Source: Nitrospirota bacterium | GTDB taxonomy: Bacteria; Nitrospirota; JACRHL01 | Reading direction: 5' to 3' | DNA: 55,658 nt | Assembly (NCBI GenBank): GCA_029858285.1 | Contig: JAOUFN010000017.1 | Coordinates: 1-55,658, forward strand | In this document: positions 1 through 8,571 of the stretch, one piece after another | Position numbering within the stretch: position 1 is the first letter of the stretch | Layout: the number at the start of each line of letters is the position of its first letter | Position numbers and translations under genes: made by a program | The notes under the pieces: model-generated | Databases searched by the model: none | What the model was told of the DNA's origin: nothing | Seen by the model: only the letters and a program-made list of their open reading frames with translations

Positions 1-341
1 GGGTGCAGGCGCAGGCGCGGGCCAAAATGTGTTTCAAGGTGTTGCCGGGGGCGTTCCGTCCGCCACCGAAGGTGACCTCGGCGGTGGTGCGCGTGGACCC
101 GTTTCCGGCGGCCACGGCCCCGGTGCCGCCCGAACTGCGGGAACGCTTCATGAGCGTGGTGCGCGCCGCCTTGGGGCAGCGCCGAAAAACCGTGGCCAAC
201 GCCCTGACCCGGGGGCTGGATTTGCCCCCGGAGGTGGTAAAACAGGCCCTCGCCGCCTGCGGCATCCCCCCCGCCACACGGGGCGAGACGCTGGGGATCG
301 GAGATTTTTTGAGTCTGACGGCGGCGTTGCCGGACGGTTGA
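1..341 (+). CDS. rsmA: 16S rRNA dimethyladenosine transferase, C-terminal part (5' truncated by window edge)
   Basis: This is the last ~112 residues of an RsmA/KsgA-type methyltransferase, which dimethylates two adjacent adenosines near the 3' end of 16S rRNA during small-subunit assembly. The visible part has the family pattern FRPPPKVTSAVVR, followed by the small helical C-terminal domain with the conserved QRRKTVANAL stretch. The SAM-binding half lies upstream of the window. The first in-frame codon begins at base 3, so no start is visible. The gene converges on ccdA with a 28-base gap and no clear terminator. Confidence 0.9.
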   Translation, partial: VQAQARAKMCFKVLPGAFRPPPKVTSAVVRVDPFPAATAPVPPELRERFMSVVRAALGQRRKTVANALTRGLDLPPEVVKQALAACGIPPATRGETLGIGDFLSLTAALPDG

Positions 342-369
342 GTCGAAGCCGTCCCGCCCTTGGCGAAGG

Positions 370-1104
370 TTACAGTTCCACCGTCCAGCCGATGCCGTGG
401 CGGGTGAGGAAGGACGAGAACACGGTAAAGAAGTCGAAGAAAATCAGGAGGCCCACCACCACCAGAAACAGGCCGCTGAGGATGGAAATCACCCGGAAAT
501 AGCGGGAGAACCCGGCAAAACGCGCCAAAAACGTGTTCAGCGCCAGCGACGTGATGAAGAACGGCACCGCCAGCCCCAGCGAATACCACGTCAGCAGGTA
601 AATCCCCCACGCCATGCTGCCGGAGGTGCTGGCCATCAGCAGAATGGTGCCCAGAATTGGCCCCACGCAGGGCGTCCAGCCCGCCGCAAAGGCCATGCCC
701 ACCAGATACGACCCCACATACCCCTTGGGCTTGTGCTGCAAATGCACGCGCTTGTCCCGCGACAGCCACAGAGGCTGGATCAACCCCATGACGTACAGCC
801 CGAACACCACCACCACGGCTCCGCCGACACGGGCCACCAGCTTCTGATGCTCGGCCAGGAAACTCCCCGCCAGCGTGGCCGACGCGCCCAGCCCGATAAA
901 GATGGTGGAAAACCCGGCGATGAACAGCAGGGAGTTGGTCAGGACGATGCGCTTGACCCGCGCCCGATCTTCGGTGGCCGTGAGCTGGTCGATGGACAGA
1001 CCGGTGATGAACGACATGTAGGACGGCAGCAACGGCAGCACGCAGGGGCTGACGAATGACAAAAAACCCGCCGCAAAGGCGATCAGGAACGATACCGGCT
1101 CCAT
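370..1104 (-). CDS. ccdA: CcdA-type thiol:disulfide electron carrier, cytochrome c biogenesis
   Basis: This 244-residue polytopic membrane protein matches the CcdA family, which carries reducing power from cytoplasmic thioredoxin across the inner membrane to periplasmic thioredoxin-like proteins. The paired redox cysteines are visible: C21 in SPCVLPLLPSY and C146 in AAGWTPCVGPILG, the two symmetry-related family signatures. About six hydrophobic segments fit the usual topology. It is the last gene of the ccm operon and lies 14 bases after the TlpA-like gene, so it probably reduces that protein and CcmG. No DsbD-type fusion protein is present in the window, so CcdA is the likely electron source. 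Start ATG at 1104. Confidence 0.93.
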   Translation of the reverse strand: MEPVSFLIAFAAGFLSFVSPCVLPLLPSYMSFITGLSIDQLTATEDRARVKRIVLTNSLLFIAGFSTIFIGLGASATLAGSFLAEHQKLVARVGGAVVVVFGLYVMGLIQPLWLSRDKRVHLQHKPKGYVGSYLVGMAFAAGWTPCVGPILGTILLMASTSGSMAWGIYLLTWYSLGLAVPFFITSLALNTFLARFAGFSRYFRVISILSGLFLVVVGLLIFFDFFTVFSSFLTRHGIGWTVEL

Positions 1105-1118
1105 GGGTCGCCCTCTCC

Positions 1119-1808
1119 CTATTCCGCCAGCCGCTGGGTGATCAGCGCCCGGTACTGGGGCTGGTTCCAGTCGAAAAATCCCACCAGGATGTTGCGGATG
1201 ATGCCATCCTTGCCGATGACGAACGTCATCGGCAGACGGTTCACGTCATACAGGTCCGCCACGCCGCCCAGGGGATCCAAAAGCGCCGGAAAGGTGGCCC
1301 CGATGGATTCCATGAAGGGTACCACCTGATCCGCGCCGTCCACGTCGCCGGACACGGCCAGAATCTGGAACGGCTTTGTCTTGAGGTCGTCGGCCAGATT
1401 CTGCAGGGTGGGCATCTCAATGCGGCACGGGCCACACCAGGTGGCCCAGAAATTGACCAGCACCACCTTCCCCCTGAGGTCCGACAGGCGCCACATTTTG
1501 CCCGCGGTGTCCTGCACCGCAAAATCGGGACCTTCCCAACCGATGCGCGCTCCCACGGGCATCACCTGCCGGGAGGTCAGCCGCGTGGACGGGCGGGGTT
1601 TGAGGCCGCCAACGCCATCCAGTTCTCCCGCGGCTCCCGACTCTGCCCAGGCCACCCCCGATTCCAGCAGTTCCTGCGGCGGCGTGTTGCCCCGGCTGCA
1701 GGCGGAGGTAAACAGCGCCAGCAGCGACAAGGCCATGGCCAGCGCCGTGGCAACGCCCGCCAGTCCAGGTCCGACGCGCAGGCAGGGGATGGTGCGAAAG
1801 AGTGGCAT
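1119..1808 (-). CDS. TlpA/ResA-like membrane-anchored thioredoxin
   Basis: This 229-residue protein has a thioredoxin fold with the active site WATWCGPCR (C125 and C128) and a following cis-Pro region near LPMTFVIGKDG. The first ~37 residues form a signal or anchor. A cysteine at C37 (TSAC) could be a lipidation site, but the -3 position is Thr, so the lipobox is weak. The gene sits between ccmI (2-base gap) and ccdA, which suggests a second periplasmic thiol reductant beside CcmG, either reducing apocytochrome CXXCH cysteines or passing electrons from CcdA. The catalytic CGPC dipeptide differs from the CVSC of the neighbouring CcmG. The specific substrate cannot be told from sequence. Confidence 0.87.
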   Translation of the reverse strand: MPLFRTIPCLRVGPGLAGVATALAMALSLLALFTSACSRGNTPPQELLESGVAWAESGAAGELDGVGGLKPRPSTRLTSRQVMPVGARIGWEGPDFAVQDTAGKMWRLSDLRGKVVLVNFWATWCGPCRIEMPTLQNLADDLKTKPFQILAVSGDVDGADQVVPFMESIGATFPALLDPLGGVADLYDVNRLPMTFVIGKDGIIRNILVGFFDWNQPQYRALITQRLAE

Positions 1809-1810
1809 GG

Positions 1811-3079
1811 TCAGGGAACTATCTCCGAGATCACCACCTTGATGCCCTGACTGCCCACCGCCACCCCGTCGACAAAGCCCTGTAAATCACCGCTCTGGGC
1901 CATGGCGGTGCCGGAGGCCGAAAGGCGTGCCCCGACCGTCACCTGCTCGAAGGCGGCAAGGCTCATCTGCGGCGACATGGCCATGGACTCGTCCAGGGTG
2001 AATGTTACCGGCAGATCGGAGGCGGCCAGGCGCTGGATCGCCAGGGGCATGCGCGGCCCACCCTGCGGGGCGCGGGCGAAGATGAAAAGTACCGCGTTGG
2101 GATTGAGCTTGCCCTTGAGCGCCGGGGCCAGTTCCACGGTGCCGGTGATGACAGTGGCGTGCGCCGCCGGGGCGGCCTGCCGGGTGCTGGCGGAGGACGT
2201 GGACACCTTGCCGCCCGCCTCGCGAATGGCATTGCGCACCTCGGCCAGATTGGCCTCGATAATCGGCCGCTCGCGGGCGTCCGGAGGCATCAGGCTGGCC
2301 AGCCGCTCCCACAGCTCCAGCGCCTGGGTGAGCTTGCCCTGTTCGTAATAGACCGTGCCCATCAGCCACAGGGATTTGCTGTGGCTGGGGTCTTTTTGCA
2401 AGGCCCGCTCAATAAGGGCCACGGATTCGGGCGTGAACTTGCCGCCGTTGGCCATGGCCAGGGCGTCGGCGTAATTGGACAGCACGTCGGGCTGATCGCC
2501 CAACAGGGCGCGGGCGCGGGCGTACGCCTCGGCGGACTCCTGAAAACGCTCCAGCACCGCGTAGGAGCGGCCCAGCATCATCCACCCTTCGGGGTCTTCC
2601 GGGTCTTCCTTCAGGCGGTCCGCCAATCCCTGCACCATGGCGGCGATTTGCTCCGGCCCCACCTGGCCCGGATCGTGGGGGCTGGCGGCGGTGGTGGCAC
2701 CGGGCACAAGCGCTGCCCGCGAACCAACCTTGAAGTACACGCCCACGGTGAGCAGCGGAATCAGCACCGCCAACACGATGGCCACCTTCTGCGACTGGGC
2801 GCGGGGGGCCGGGACGGCGGGCCGGGCGGCGTCCGGCAGGGAGGCTTCTTCCAGCACGCTGCGTTCCAGTTCCTCGCGGGCACGTTCGTACTGCTCCGCC
2901 GACAACAGCCCGGCGTCGCGTTCCGCTTCCATCTCCCGCAACTGGCCCCGGCGGATGAGCAGGTTCAGTTCCCGCAGCGAGGCCCGCGAACGCGGGGCGG
3001 AACCGCGCAACAGGGGAATTGCCACAAACAACACGCCGACGCCGATCAACAGCGCCGTCAGCAACCAGAACACGGTCAT
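1811..3079 (-). CDS. ccmI: Cytochrome c maturation protein CcmI (TPR apocytochrome chaperone)
   Basis: This 422-residue protein has the CcmI layout. An N-terminal membrane segment (residues ~1-25) is followed by a basic cytoplasmic stretch and a second membrane segment near residues 100-118. Then come tetratricopeptide repeats (~145-275, with phrases such as DPEGWMMLGRSYAVLERF) and a periplasmic C-terminal beta domain with the typical VLFIFARAP pattern. CcmI presents apocytochrome c to the CcmF/CcmH haem lyase. It overlaps ccmH by four bases (ATGA at 3076-3079), so the two are probably translationally coupled. The long bipartite form is typical where CcmH is a short separate protein, as here. 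Confidence 0.92.
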   Translation of the reverse strand: MTVFWLLTALLIGVGVLFVAIPLLRGSAPRSRASLRELNLLIRRGQLREMEAERDAGLLSAEQYERAREELERSVLEEASLPDAARPAVPAPRAQSQKVAIVLAVLIPLLTVGVYFKVGSRAALVPGATTAASPHDPGQVGPEQIAAMVQGLADRLKEDPEDPEGWMMLGRSYAVLERFQESAEAYARARALLGDQPDVLSNYADALAMANGGKFTPESVALIERALQKDPSHSKSLWLMGTVYYEQGKLTQALELWERLASLMPPDARERPIIEANLAEVRNAIREAGGKVSTSSASTRQAAPAAHATVITGTVELAPALKGKLNPNAVLFIFARAPQGGPRMPLAIQRLAASDLPVTFTLDESMAMSPQMSLAAFEQVTVGARLSASGTAMAQSGDLQGFVDGVAVGSQGIKVVISEIVP

Positions 3080-3603
3080 GCCTCGTCCTTTCCGGAACCT
3101 TGCAACAGGGCCATGGCGCGGGCGTGCTCGTCACCGCTCAGGGCGGGCTCCACGGGGGTGGCGCGACGGCGACGGAGGGTAATCACCAGCACCGTCAGTC
3201 CCCCCACCAGCAGCAACAGCGGCCCGAACCAGAGCAGGGCCGTGGTGGCCTTGAACGGAGGCCGGTAACGCACAAAATCGCCGTAACGGTCCACCAGGAA
3301 GGCGACGATCTCGTCGTCACTCTTGCCCTCCTTGATCAGGGTGCGGATTTCGCGGCGGAAATCCTCCGCCAGACTGGCTTCGGAGTCGGCCAGCGTCTGG
3401 TTCTGGCACACCAGACAACGCAGGTTCGAGGCCAGCGTTTTCAGGCGCGCCTCCACCACCGGGTCCTCGGCCACCGGGGCGGCCTCACGGGCGGCTGCCG
3501 GGTGCGTCGGCCACAGCGCGGACAGCGCCACCGCCAGCATCACCACCCGCAGCATGGACGACAGCGCGGGCGATTGCGCGGACGAAAAGAACAGCTTGCG
3601 CAT
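3076..3603 (-). CDS. ccmH: Cytochrome c maturation protein CcmH (CcmL-type thioreductase)
   Basis: This 175-residue protein has a signal peptide (residues ~15-38) and the signature LRCLVCQNQ with redox cysteines C63 and C66. It then has the three-helix region typical of CcmH, ending in a C-terminal membrane anchor near residues 120-145 and a basic tail. CcmH works with CcmG to keep apocytochrome cysteines reduced before haem ligation. It lies three bases after ccmG and overlaps ccmI. No TPR domain is fused to it; that function is in the neighbouring ccmI. Confidence 0.93.
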   Translation of the reverse strand: MRKLFFSSAQSPALSSMLRVVMLAVALSALWPTHPAAAREAAPVAEDPVVEARLKTLASNLRCLVCQNQTLADSEASLAEDFRREIRTLIKEGKSDDEIVAFLVDRYGDFVRYRPPFKATTALLWFGPLLLLVGGLTVLVITLRRRRATPVEPALSGDEHARAMALLQGSGKDEA

Positions 3604-3606
3604 CGG

Positions 3607-4179
3607 TTACGCCCCCTCCTTCTTGTCTGGCTGTGACGGGTTTTGCTGTGACGGGTTTTGCCGCAACTGCCGCACCATGGGCAGTAATTTGGTCTGGATG
3701 TCCTCGCGGGTGAAGGGGCCGACCTGCTTGTAGCGGATCACCCCCTGCTGATCAATCAGGAAACTCTCCGGCACGCCGTAGACACCGAAGTTGATGCCCA
3801 CCCGGCCGTCGCGGTCCACGATGGACATGGTGTAGGGGTTGCCCCACTGGCGCAGCCAGGTGAGAGCGGCTGCATCCTCGTCCTTGTAGTTCAGGCCGTA
3901 GATCGGCACCTCGCCGGTACCCGCCAGATCCACCAGAAGGGGGTGTTCGGCACGGCACGACACGCACCACGACGCCCACACGTTGAGCAACCACACCTGG
4001 CCGCGCATCGACTCCAGGGTGACCGGCGGCAACCGGGGCTGGTTGAGCACCGGCAGGGCAAAGGCCGGCGCCGGTTTATCGATCAACACCGAGTCCAGCT
4101 TGCGCGGGTCGAGAAACAGGCCAATGGCCAGAAATACGGCCATTACCGCAAACACGATCAGGGGTAAAAAACGTTTCAT
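3607..4179 (-). CDS. ccmG: Thiol:disulfide interchange protein CcmG/DsbE
   Basis: The start is ATG at 4179, giving 190 residues, close to the ~185 usual for DsbE. A longer upstream extension in the same frame has no family similarity and was discarded. The protein has one N-terminal membrane anchor (residues ~4-22) and a thioredoxin domain with active site WASWCVSCRAEHP (C72, C75), followed by the family GVPESFLID region. CcmG reduces CcmH or apocytochrome c in the periplasm. The start overlaps the stop of the Pmp3-like gene (ATGA). The CVSC dipeptide is less common than CPTC or CGPC and may tune the redox potential. The last residues are encoded by a 15-base tandem duplication (3631-3660). 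Confidence 0.92.
   Translation of the reverse strand: MKRFLPLIVFAVMAVFLAIGLFLDPRKLDSVLIDKPAPAFALPVLNQPRLPPVTLESMRGQVWLLNVWASWCVSCRAEHPLLVDLAGTGEVPIYGLNYKDEDAAALTWLRQWGNPYTMSIVDRDGRVGINFGVYGVPESFLIDQQGVIRYKQVGPFTREDIQTKLLPMVRQLRQNPSQQNPSQPDKKEGA
3631..3660. repeat. 15-bp tandem direct repeat in the 3' end of ccmG
   Basis: Two exact head-to-tail copies of a 15-base unit (CTGTGACGGGTTTTG, 3631-3645 and 3646-3660) encode the repeated Gln-Asn-Pro-Ser tail of CcmG. The duplication is in frame, so it lengthens the tail by five residues without disturbing the fold. Confidence 0.9.
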
Positions 4180-4379
4180 GAAACCCGGCTTCGGGCCGTC
4201 AGCGCCCGTTTGATTTTTTGGTCGGTCTGGTACTGGGAAAGGGCGTAGGTGGACCAGATCGCCGCCGGCAGCCAGCCAATAAGGGTCAGTTGCAGCACCA
4301 GACAGATCAGCCCCGCGAAGGGGCGGCCAATGGTGAAAAACTGCAGCCACGGCAGAACGATGGCCAGAAAAATGCGCAT
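4176..4379 (-). CDS. Small Pmp3/YqaE-like two-helix membrane protein
   Basis: This 67-residue protein starts at ATG 4379. It shows the Pmp3 (UPF0057) plan: a first hydrophobic helix (ILAIVLPWLQFFTIGR), a short polar turn, a second helix (LICLVLQLTLIGWLPAAIWSTYAL), then a basic tail. The LTLIGWLPAAIW phrase matches the most conserved part of the family. The stop overlaps the ccmG start and its own start lies 31 bases after the ccmF stop, so it is within the ccm operon. Pmp3 proteins affect membrane potential and ion tolerance in other organisms. A role in cytochrome c maturation is not known and would be inference from position. Confidence 0.75.
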   Translation of the reverse strand: MRIFLAIVLPWLQFFTIGRPFAGLICLVLQLTLIGWLPAAIWSTYALSQYQTDQKIKRALTARSRVS

Positions 4380-4410
4380 GTCGTCGAATCGGTTCCTTCG
4401 CCCTGCCCGC

Positions 4411-6372
4411 CTACGCCTTGGCTGCGGCCGCTGCCTCGTTCGCACGGCGACGCGACAGGGACATGCGGTAACGCGGGTCGGTCAGGGCGATCATACCGCC
4501 CAGTGCCATGATGGCAGCCCCACCCCAGATCCAGCTAACGAACGGCTTGTAGTAGACCCGCACCGCCCAGGCCCCGTCACCCACCGGCTCACCCATGGAG
4601 ACGTACAGATCGCGCACCAGGCTGCTGTGGATGGCGGCCTCGGTCATGGGCATGGTCTGCACATTGTAGATGCGCTTTTCCGGGTACAGGCGGGTGACCT
4701 CGCGGCCGTTTCGGGTAACCAGCATGGAACCCATGTAGGACTGGTAATTCGGCCCCGGCACGGTAGCCACGTTGTCGAAGCGGAAGGTGTAGCCACCCAC
4801 TGTGGTGGTGTCGCCCAGCTCCATGCGCACGTCTTTTTCTTCCTGGAAGGCGCCGACCATGGTCACCCCGACGATGAACGCCGCCACCCCCAGGTGCGCA
4901 ACGTTCATGCCGATGTACCCCTGGGGCAAGGCCAGAAAGCCGCCGGGGGTCATGCGCATGCGCCGCACGAGGTTGAGGATGCCGGCGGCGGTGATCCACA
5001 CCGCCAGCAGCAGGAACAGGGCCAACAGGGGGGTCCACTTGCCCAGAATCAGGGGCAGGACGATGGCCACCACCACCCCGGCCCCCAGCGCCCAGCGCAG
5101 GCGCACGGCAATTTCGGGCAGGTCGGCCTGCTTCCAGCGGGCATAGGGCCCCACCGCCACCAGAAACAGGGCCGGAACCATGAGGGGGATGAATACCGCG
5201 TTGAAATACGGCGGCCCCACCGAAATTTTACCCAGCTTGAGGGCGTCCATGATCAGCGGATACAGGGTGCCCAGCAGCACGGTGCCCGCCGCCGCCACCA
5301 GCAACACGTTGTTGGTGAGCAGCAACGACTCGCGGGAGAACAGTTCGAAGCGCCCGCCCATGCCCACGGCAGGGGCGCGCCAGGCATACAGGGTGAGGGA
5401 GGAGCCGATCACCACCACCAGGAAGGCGAGAATGAAAATGCCGCGCTCCGGATCGGTGGCGAAGGCGTGCACGCTGGTGAGCACGCCGGAACGCACCAGG
5501 AAGGTGCCGAGCAGACTCAGGGAAAAGGCAAAGATGGCCAGCAGCACCGTCCAGTTGCGGAAGCTGCCGCGTTTTTCCGTCACCGCCAGGGAGTGGATCA
5601 GCGCGGTGCCTACCAGCCACGGCATGAACGAGGCGTTTTCCACCGGGTCCCAGAACCACCACCCTCCCCAGCCCAGTTCGTAGTAGGCCCACCAGCTGCC
5701 AAGGGCGATGCCCATGGTGAGCACCGACCAGGCGGCGGTGGTCCAGGGGCGCGACCAGCGCGCCCAGGTGGCGTCCAGACGCCCGGAGATCAATGCCGAA
5801 ATGGCGAAGGCGAAGGCCACCGAAAAGCCCACGTAGCCCATGTAGAGCATGGGGGGGTGGATCACCAGACCCGGATCCTGCAACAGGGGGTTCAGGTCCT
5901 GGCCGTCCGCGGCGGCGGGGAGCAGGCGCTCAAAGGGGTTGCTGGTGAACAGCATGAAGGAGTGGAAACCCACCGCCACCAGTCCCATCACCCCGATCAC
6001 CCGCGCCACCATCTCTTCCGGCAGGTGGCGGGACAGGGCGGCCACAGCGACGGTCCAGCCGCCAAGCATGAATACCCACAACAGCAGGGAGCCCTCGTGA
6101 CCGCCCCACACCCCGGCGATGCGGTACTGGATCGGCAGGGCGCTGTTGGAGTGCTGGGCCACGTACAGCACCGAGAAATCGTTGGTGACAAAGGCGTGGG
6201 TGAGGGCGCAGAAGGCCACGGTCACAAAGGTGAACTGCCCCAGGGCCACCGGGCGGGCCAGCCCCATCCACACGGAGTTTCCCCGCGCCGCCCCCCAGAT
6301 GGGCAGAACCCCCTGCACCAGGGCCAGACACAGGGCGACGATCAGTGCCACATGACCAAGCTCGGGAATCAC
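4411..6372 (-). CDS. ccmF: Cytochrome c haem lyase subunit CcmF
   Basis: This 653-residue protein has many membrane segments and the hallmark periplasmic motifs: WGGHEGS (residues 89-95) and the tryptophan-rich haem-handling sequence WWFWDPVENASFMPW (about 235-250). CcmF takes haem from holo-CcmE and, with CcmH and CcmI, attaches it to the CXXCH motif of apocytochromes. Length and motifs match intact family members. It overlaps ccmE by four bases at 6369-6372 and is followed by the Pmp3-like gene. The long open frame on the opposite strand (4249-6660) is a codon-bias shadow. Confidence 0.96.
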   Translation of the reverse strand: MIPELGHVALIVALCLALVQGVLPIWGAARGNSVWMGLARPVALGQFTFVTVAFCALTHAFVTNDFSVLYVAQHSNSALPIQYRIAGVWGGHEGSLLLWVFMLGGWTVAVAALSRHLPEEMVARVIGVMGLVAVGFHSFMLFTSNPFERLLPAAADGQDLNPLLQDPGLVIHPPMLYMGYVGFSVAFAFAISALISGRLDATWARWSRPWTTAAWSVLTMGIALGSWWAYYELGWGGWWFWDPVENASFMPWLVGTALIHSLAVTEKRGSFRNWTVLLAIFAFSLSLLGTFLVRSGVLTSVHAFATDPERGIFILAFLVVVIGSSLTLYAWRAPAVGMGGRFELFSRESLLLTNNVLLVAAAGTVLLGTLYPLIMDALKLGKISVGPPYFNAVFIPLMVPALFLVAVGPYARWKQADLPEIAVRLRWALGAGVVVAIVLPLILGKWTPLLALFLLLAVWITAAGILNLVRRMRMTPGGFLALPQGYIGMNVAHLGVAAFIVGVTMVGAFQEEKDVRMELGDTTTVGGYTFRFDNVATVPGPNYQSYMGSMLVTRNGREVTRLYPEKRIYNVQTMPMTEAAIHSSLVRDLYVSMGEPVGDGAWAVRVYYKPFVSWIWGGAAIMALGGMIALTDPRYRMSLSRRRANEAAAAAKA

Positions 6373-6920
6373 AGCGCGCCTCCATTCTCCGGGGACACCG
6401 GGATTGCCGGAGTATTGGGACTGCCGGGGCCATTGTCAGACATACCGCCGGGCATACCGCCGGGCATGCCGCCGGGGTGCTCCCCACTGGAAGGATCCTT
6501 GCCGGCGCGCTTGAGGGCGTCGGCCACCTCGGGGGGCATGTATTTTTCGTCGTGCTTGGCCAGCACCTCGGTAGCGGCAAACATGCCGTCGGCGCCCAGC
6601 TTGCCCTGGGCCACCGCCCCCTGCCCCTCGCGGAACATGTCCGGCAGGATGCCCAGGTAACTCACGGTGATGCGCTGTTTCGTGTCCGTCAGCACAAAAT
6701 GCACCGTCAGGCCGTCACTCTGGCGCACCAGACTGCCCGCCTCCACCAGCCCGCCAAGACGGAAGGAGTGCCCCTGGGGCGCCTTGCCCTGGGCCACGTC
6801 GCTGGGGGAATAGAAAAACATCATGTTGCCGCGCATGGCGTAAAACACCAATGCCGAAACCACGCCCAGCGCGGTCAGCCCCACGGCCACCAGCGCAAAC
6901 CGTTTCTGTCTGGGAGTCAC
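6369..6920 (-). CDS. ccmE: Periplasmic haem chaperone CcmE
   Basis: This 183-residue protein has an N-terminal membrane anchor (residues ~8-28) and an OB-fold domain ending in VLAKHDEKYMPPE. H123 is the residue that covalently carries haem, and Y127 is the companion axial ligand. CcmE receives haem from CcmC/CcmD and passes it to CcmF. The start is GTG at 6920, overlapping the ccmD stop. The ~45-residue C-terminal tail is flexible and contains Gly-Gly-Met-Pro repeats encoded by three 12-base units at 6441-6476. Confidence 0.94.
   Translation of the reverse strand: MTPRQKRFALVAVGLTALGVVSALVFYAMRGNMMFFYSPSDVAQGKAPQGHSFRLGGLVEAGSLVRQSDGLTVHFVLTDTKQRITVSYLGILPDMFREGQGAVAQGKLGADGMFAATEVLAKHDEKYMPPEVADALKRAGKDPSSGEHPGGMPGGMPGGMSDNGPGSPNTPAIPVSPENGGAL
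6441..6476. repeat. Three 12-bp tandem repeats in the 3' end of ccmE
   Basis: Three consecutive units of the form CATACCGCCGGG (third copy CATGCCGCCGGG) encode the Pro-Gly-Gly-Met repeats in the CcmE tail. The units are in frame and lie outside the haem-binding domain. Confidence 0.85.
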
Positions 6921-7081
6921 TCCGCGTCCTTTTCCATTTCGCGCAGGCTGCGCAGCCGCGCCACCAGAGACTTGTTACGCCGCGACAGGAGCACCAACTC
7001 CGCCACCAGCAACACGGCCATCACCCCGTACGAACCCCATACGTACAGGGCATAGCCCCCCATGTGGAAAAACACGGCCAT
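6917..7081 (-). CDS. ccmD: Haem exporter small subunit CcmD
   Basis: This 54-residue protein was found by translating the gap between ccmC and ccmE. It reads MAVFFHMGGYALYVWGSYGV, then a hydrophobic helix, then a basic amphipathic tail (LLSRRNKSLVARLRSLREME). This is the CcmD pattern: a FxMGGYxxYVW(G/S)xY signature, one membrane segment and a cytoplasmic coiled tail. CcmD helps release holo-CcmE from the CcmABC complex. It overlaps the ccmC stop by one base (TGATG) and the ccmE GTG start by four bases, so translation is probably coupled. Confidence 0.92.
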   Translation of the reverse strand: MAVFFHMGGYALYVWGSYGVMAVLLVAELVLLSRRNKSLVARLRSLREMEKDAE

Positions 7082-7836
7082 CACCGTCCCCGGTTTCCGC
7101 TCGGACCATTATCCAGCAAATCGATCACCCAGTCAGCGTGTCGTTCCCGTTCCAGTATTTCACAGCGCACCCGCAGCAGGATGGTGACGAAACTGTACGA
7201 CCAGAACGCGAAGGTCAGCACCAGCATCGGCCACAGCATCGAGGGGGCCATGGCGCTGCCGGAAAATTTGAGGGACGCCCCCTGGTGCAGGGTGTTCCAC
7301 CACTTCACCGAAAAATAGATGATAGGGACATTCACCACACCCACCAGGGCCAGCAACCCCGAGGCGCGGTCGGCCCGGCCCGGCTCGTCAATGGCCGACC
7401 GCAGCGCCATCACCCCCAGATACAAAAAGAGCAGGATGAGTTCGCTGGTCAGGCGCGCATCCCATACCCACCAGGCCCCCCACATGGGCCGCCCCCAAAA
7501 GGCACCGGTCCACAATGCGGCAAAGGCGAACAGGGCGCCGGTGGGGGCGGTGGCCGCCGCCATCATCGACGACAGACGGGTTTTGTAGATCAGCCCGATG
7601 GCCGCATAAACGGCCATCACCACGTACAACCACATGCTCATCCACGCCGCAGGCACATGAATGAACATGATGCGGTAGGCCTCGCCCTGCTTGTAATCGG
7701 TGGGGGCCAGGAACAACCCCATGTACACCCCCACCGCCATCAACACCACGGTAGTCCAGACAAACCACGGCAGCATTCGCCCCGCCAGGGGGTAAAAGGT
7801 CGCCGGAGAGGCGTATTTGAACCAGTTGATGGCCAT
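7081..7836 (-). CDS. ccmC: Haem exporter/haem-handling protein CcmC
   Basis: This protein of about 251 residues has six hydrophobic segments and the tryptophan-rich signature WGAWWVWDARLTSELILLF (residues ~119-137), which presents haem to CcmE. Histidines in the IHVPAAW loop and the WWNTLHQG loop match the expected axial ligands. I chose ATG at 7836; a TTG two codons upstream (7842) is also possible. There is no strong ribosome-binding site for either. It lies 30 bases after ccmB. Confidence 0.94.
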   Translation of the reverse strand: MAINWFKYASPATFYPLAGRMLPWFVWTTVVLMAVGVYMGLFLAPTDYKQGEAYRIMFIHVPAAWMSMWLYVVMAVYAAIGLIYKTRLSSMMAAATAPTGALFAFAALWTGAFWGRPMWGAWWVWDARLTSELILLFLYLGVMALRSAIDEPGRADRASGLLALVGVVNVPIIYFSVKWWNTLHQGASLKFSGSAMAPSMLWPMLVLTFAFWSYSFVTILLRVRCEILERERHADWVIDLLDNGPSGNRGR

Positions 7837-7866
7837 GGTCAATCCAGCAAAATCAATTCGACAAAA

Positions 7867-8571
7867 TCAGTCCAGCGAAATCCGCAGGGCCGCTGCCGCC
7901 GCCCACGGTGACAGCACCGACGAGGCCACCAGAAACGCGCCCATCAGGGCCAGATGCCCCCCGGCGCCAAGCCCCGAGATGTGGGCCTCTACCGCCCCGG
8001 CGCCGAAAATCAGCACCGGAATGTACAACGGCAGCACCAAAAGCGCCAGCAGCACCCCTCCACCCCGCAGCCCCAGGGTAAGCGCCGCCCCCACCGCACC
8101 CACCAGTGACAGGGCCGGGGTGCCCAGCAGCAGGGAGACTACCAGTATCCCCAAGGTGTCCAGCCCCAGACCGTATTGCAACCCCAACACCGGGGCCAGC
8201 ACCACCAGCGGCAGTCCGGTGGACAGCCAATGCGCCCACACCTTGCCCAGAACCAGCAGGGACAAGGGATTGGGCTGCACCAGCATCTGCTCCAGGGTGC
8301 CGTCGGCGTAGTCGGACGCAAACAGGCGGCCAAGGGACAGCATGGAGGCGAGCAAGGCGCCCACCCACAATACGCCGGGACCGATGATCCGCAGGGTGGC
8401 CATCTCCGGCCCCACCCCCAGAGGGAACAGGCTGGCCACGATGACAAAAAAAACCACGCTGGTGAGCACGTCCATGCGCCGCCGCATGGCCAGGAGCACG
8501 TCGCGCCGCACCACACCACCAATCGCGGCCACCAGTCCACCACCTGCCGGGCTTGCTGCCACCCCGTTCAT
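7867..8571 (-). CDS. ccmB: Haem exporter membrane subunit CcmB
   Basis: This 234-residue protein begins at ATG 8571, overlapping the ccmA stop by four bases; the longer frame upstream is ccmA read out of frame. It has six membrane segments. It also has typical CcmB features: an N-terminal RRDVLLAMRRR stretch and LFASDYADGTLEQMLVQP, the cytoplasmic loop that contacts CcmA. CcmB is the permease-like part of the CcmAB ATPase that drives release of holo-CcmE. Confidence 0.92.
   Translation of the reverse strand: MNGVAASPAGGGLVAAIGGVVRRDVLLAMRRRMDVLTSVVFFVIVASLFPLGVGPEMATLRIIGPGVLWVGALLASMLSLGRLFASDYADGTLEQMLVQPNPLSLLVLGKVWAHWLSTGLPLVVLAPVLGLQYGLGLDTLGILVVSLLLGTPALSLVGAVGAALTLGLRGGGVLLALLVLPLYIPVLIFGAGAVEAHISGLGAGGHLALMGAFLVASSVLSPWAAAAALRISLD

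Noticed and set aside
4249-6660. 803-codon open frame antisense to ccmF and ccmE
   Set aside because: Low-complexity His/Gly/Gln composition and no start signal; the minus strand holds clear Ccm genes.
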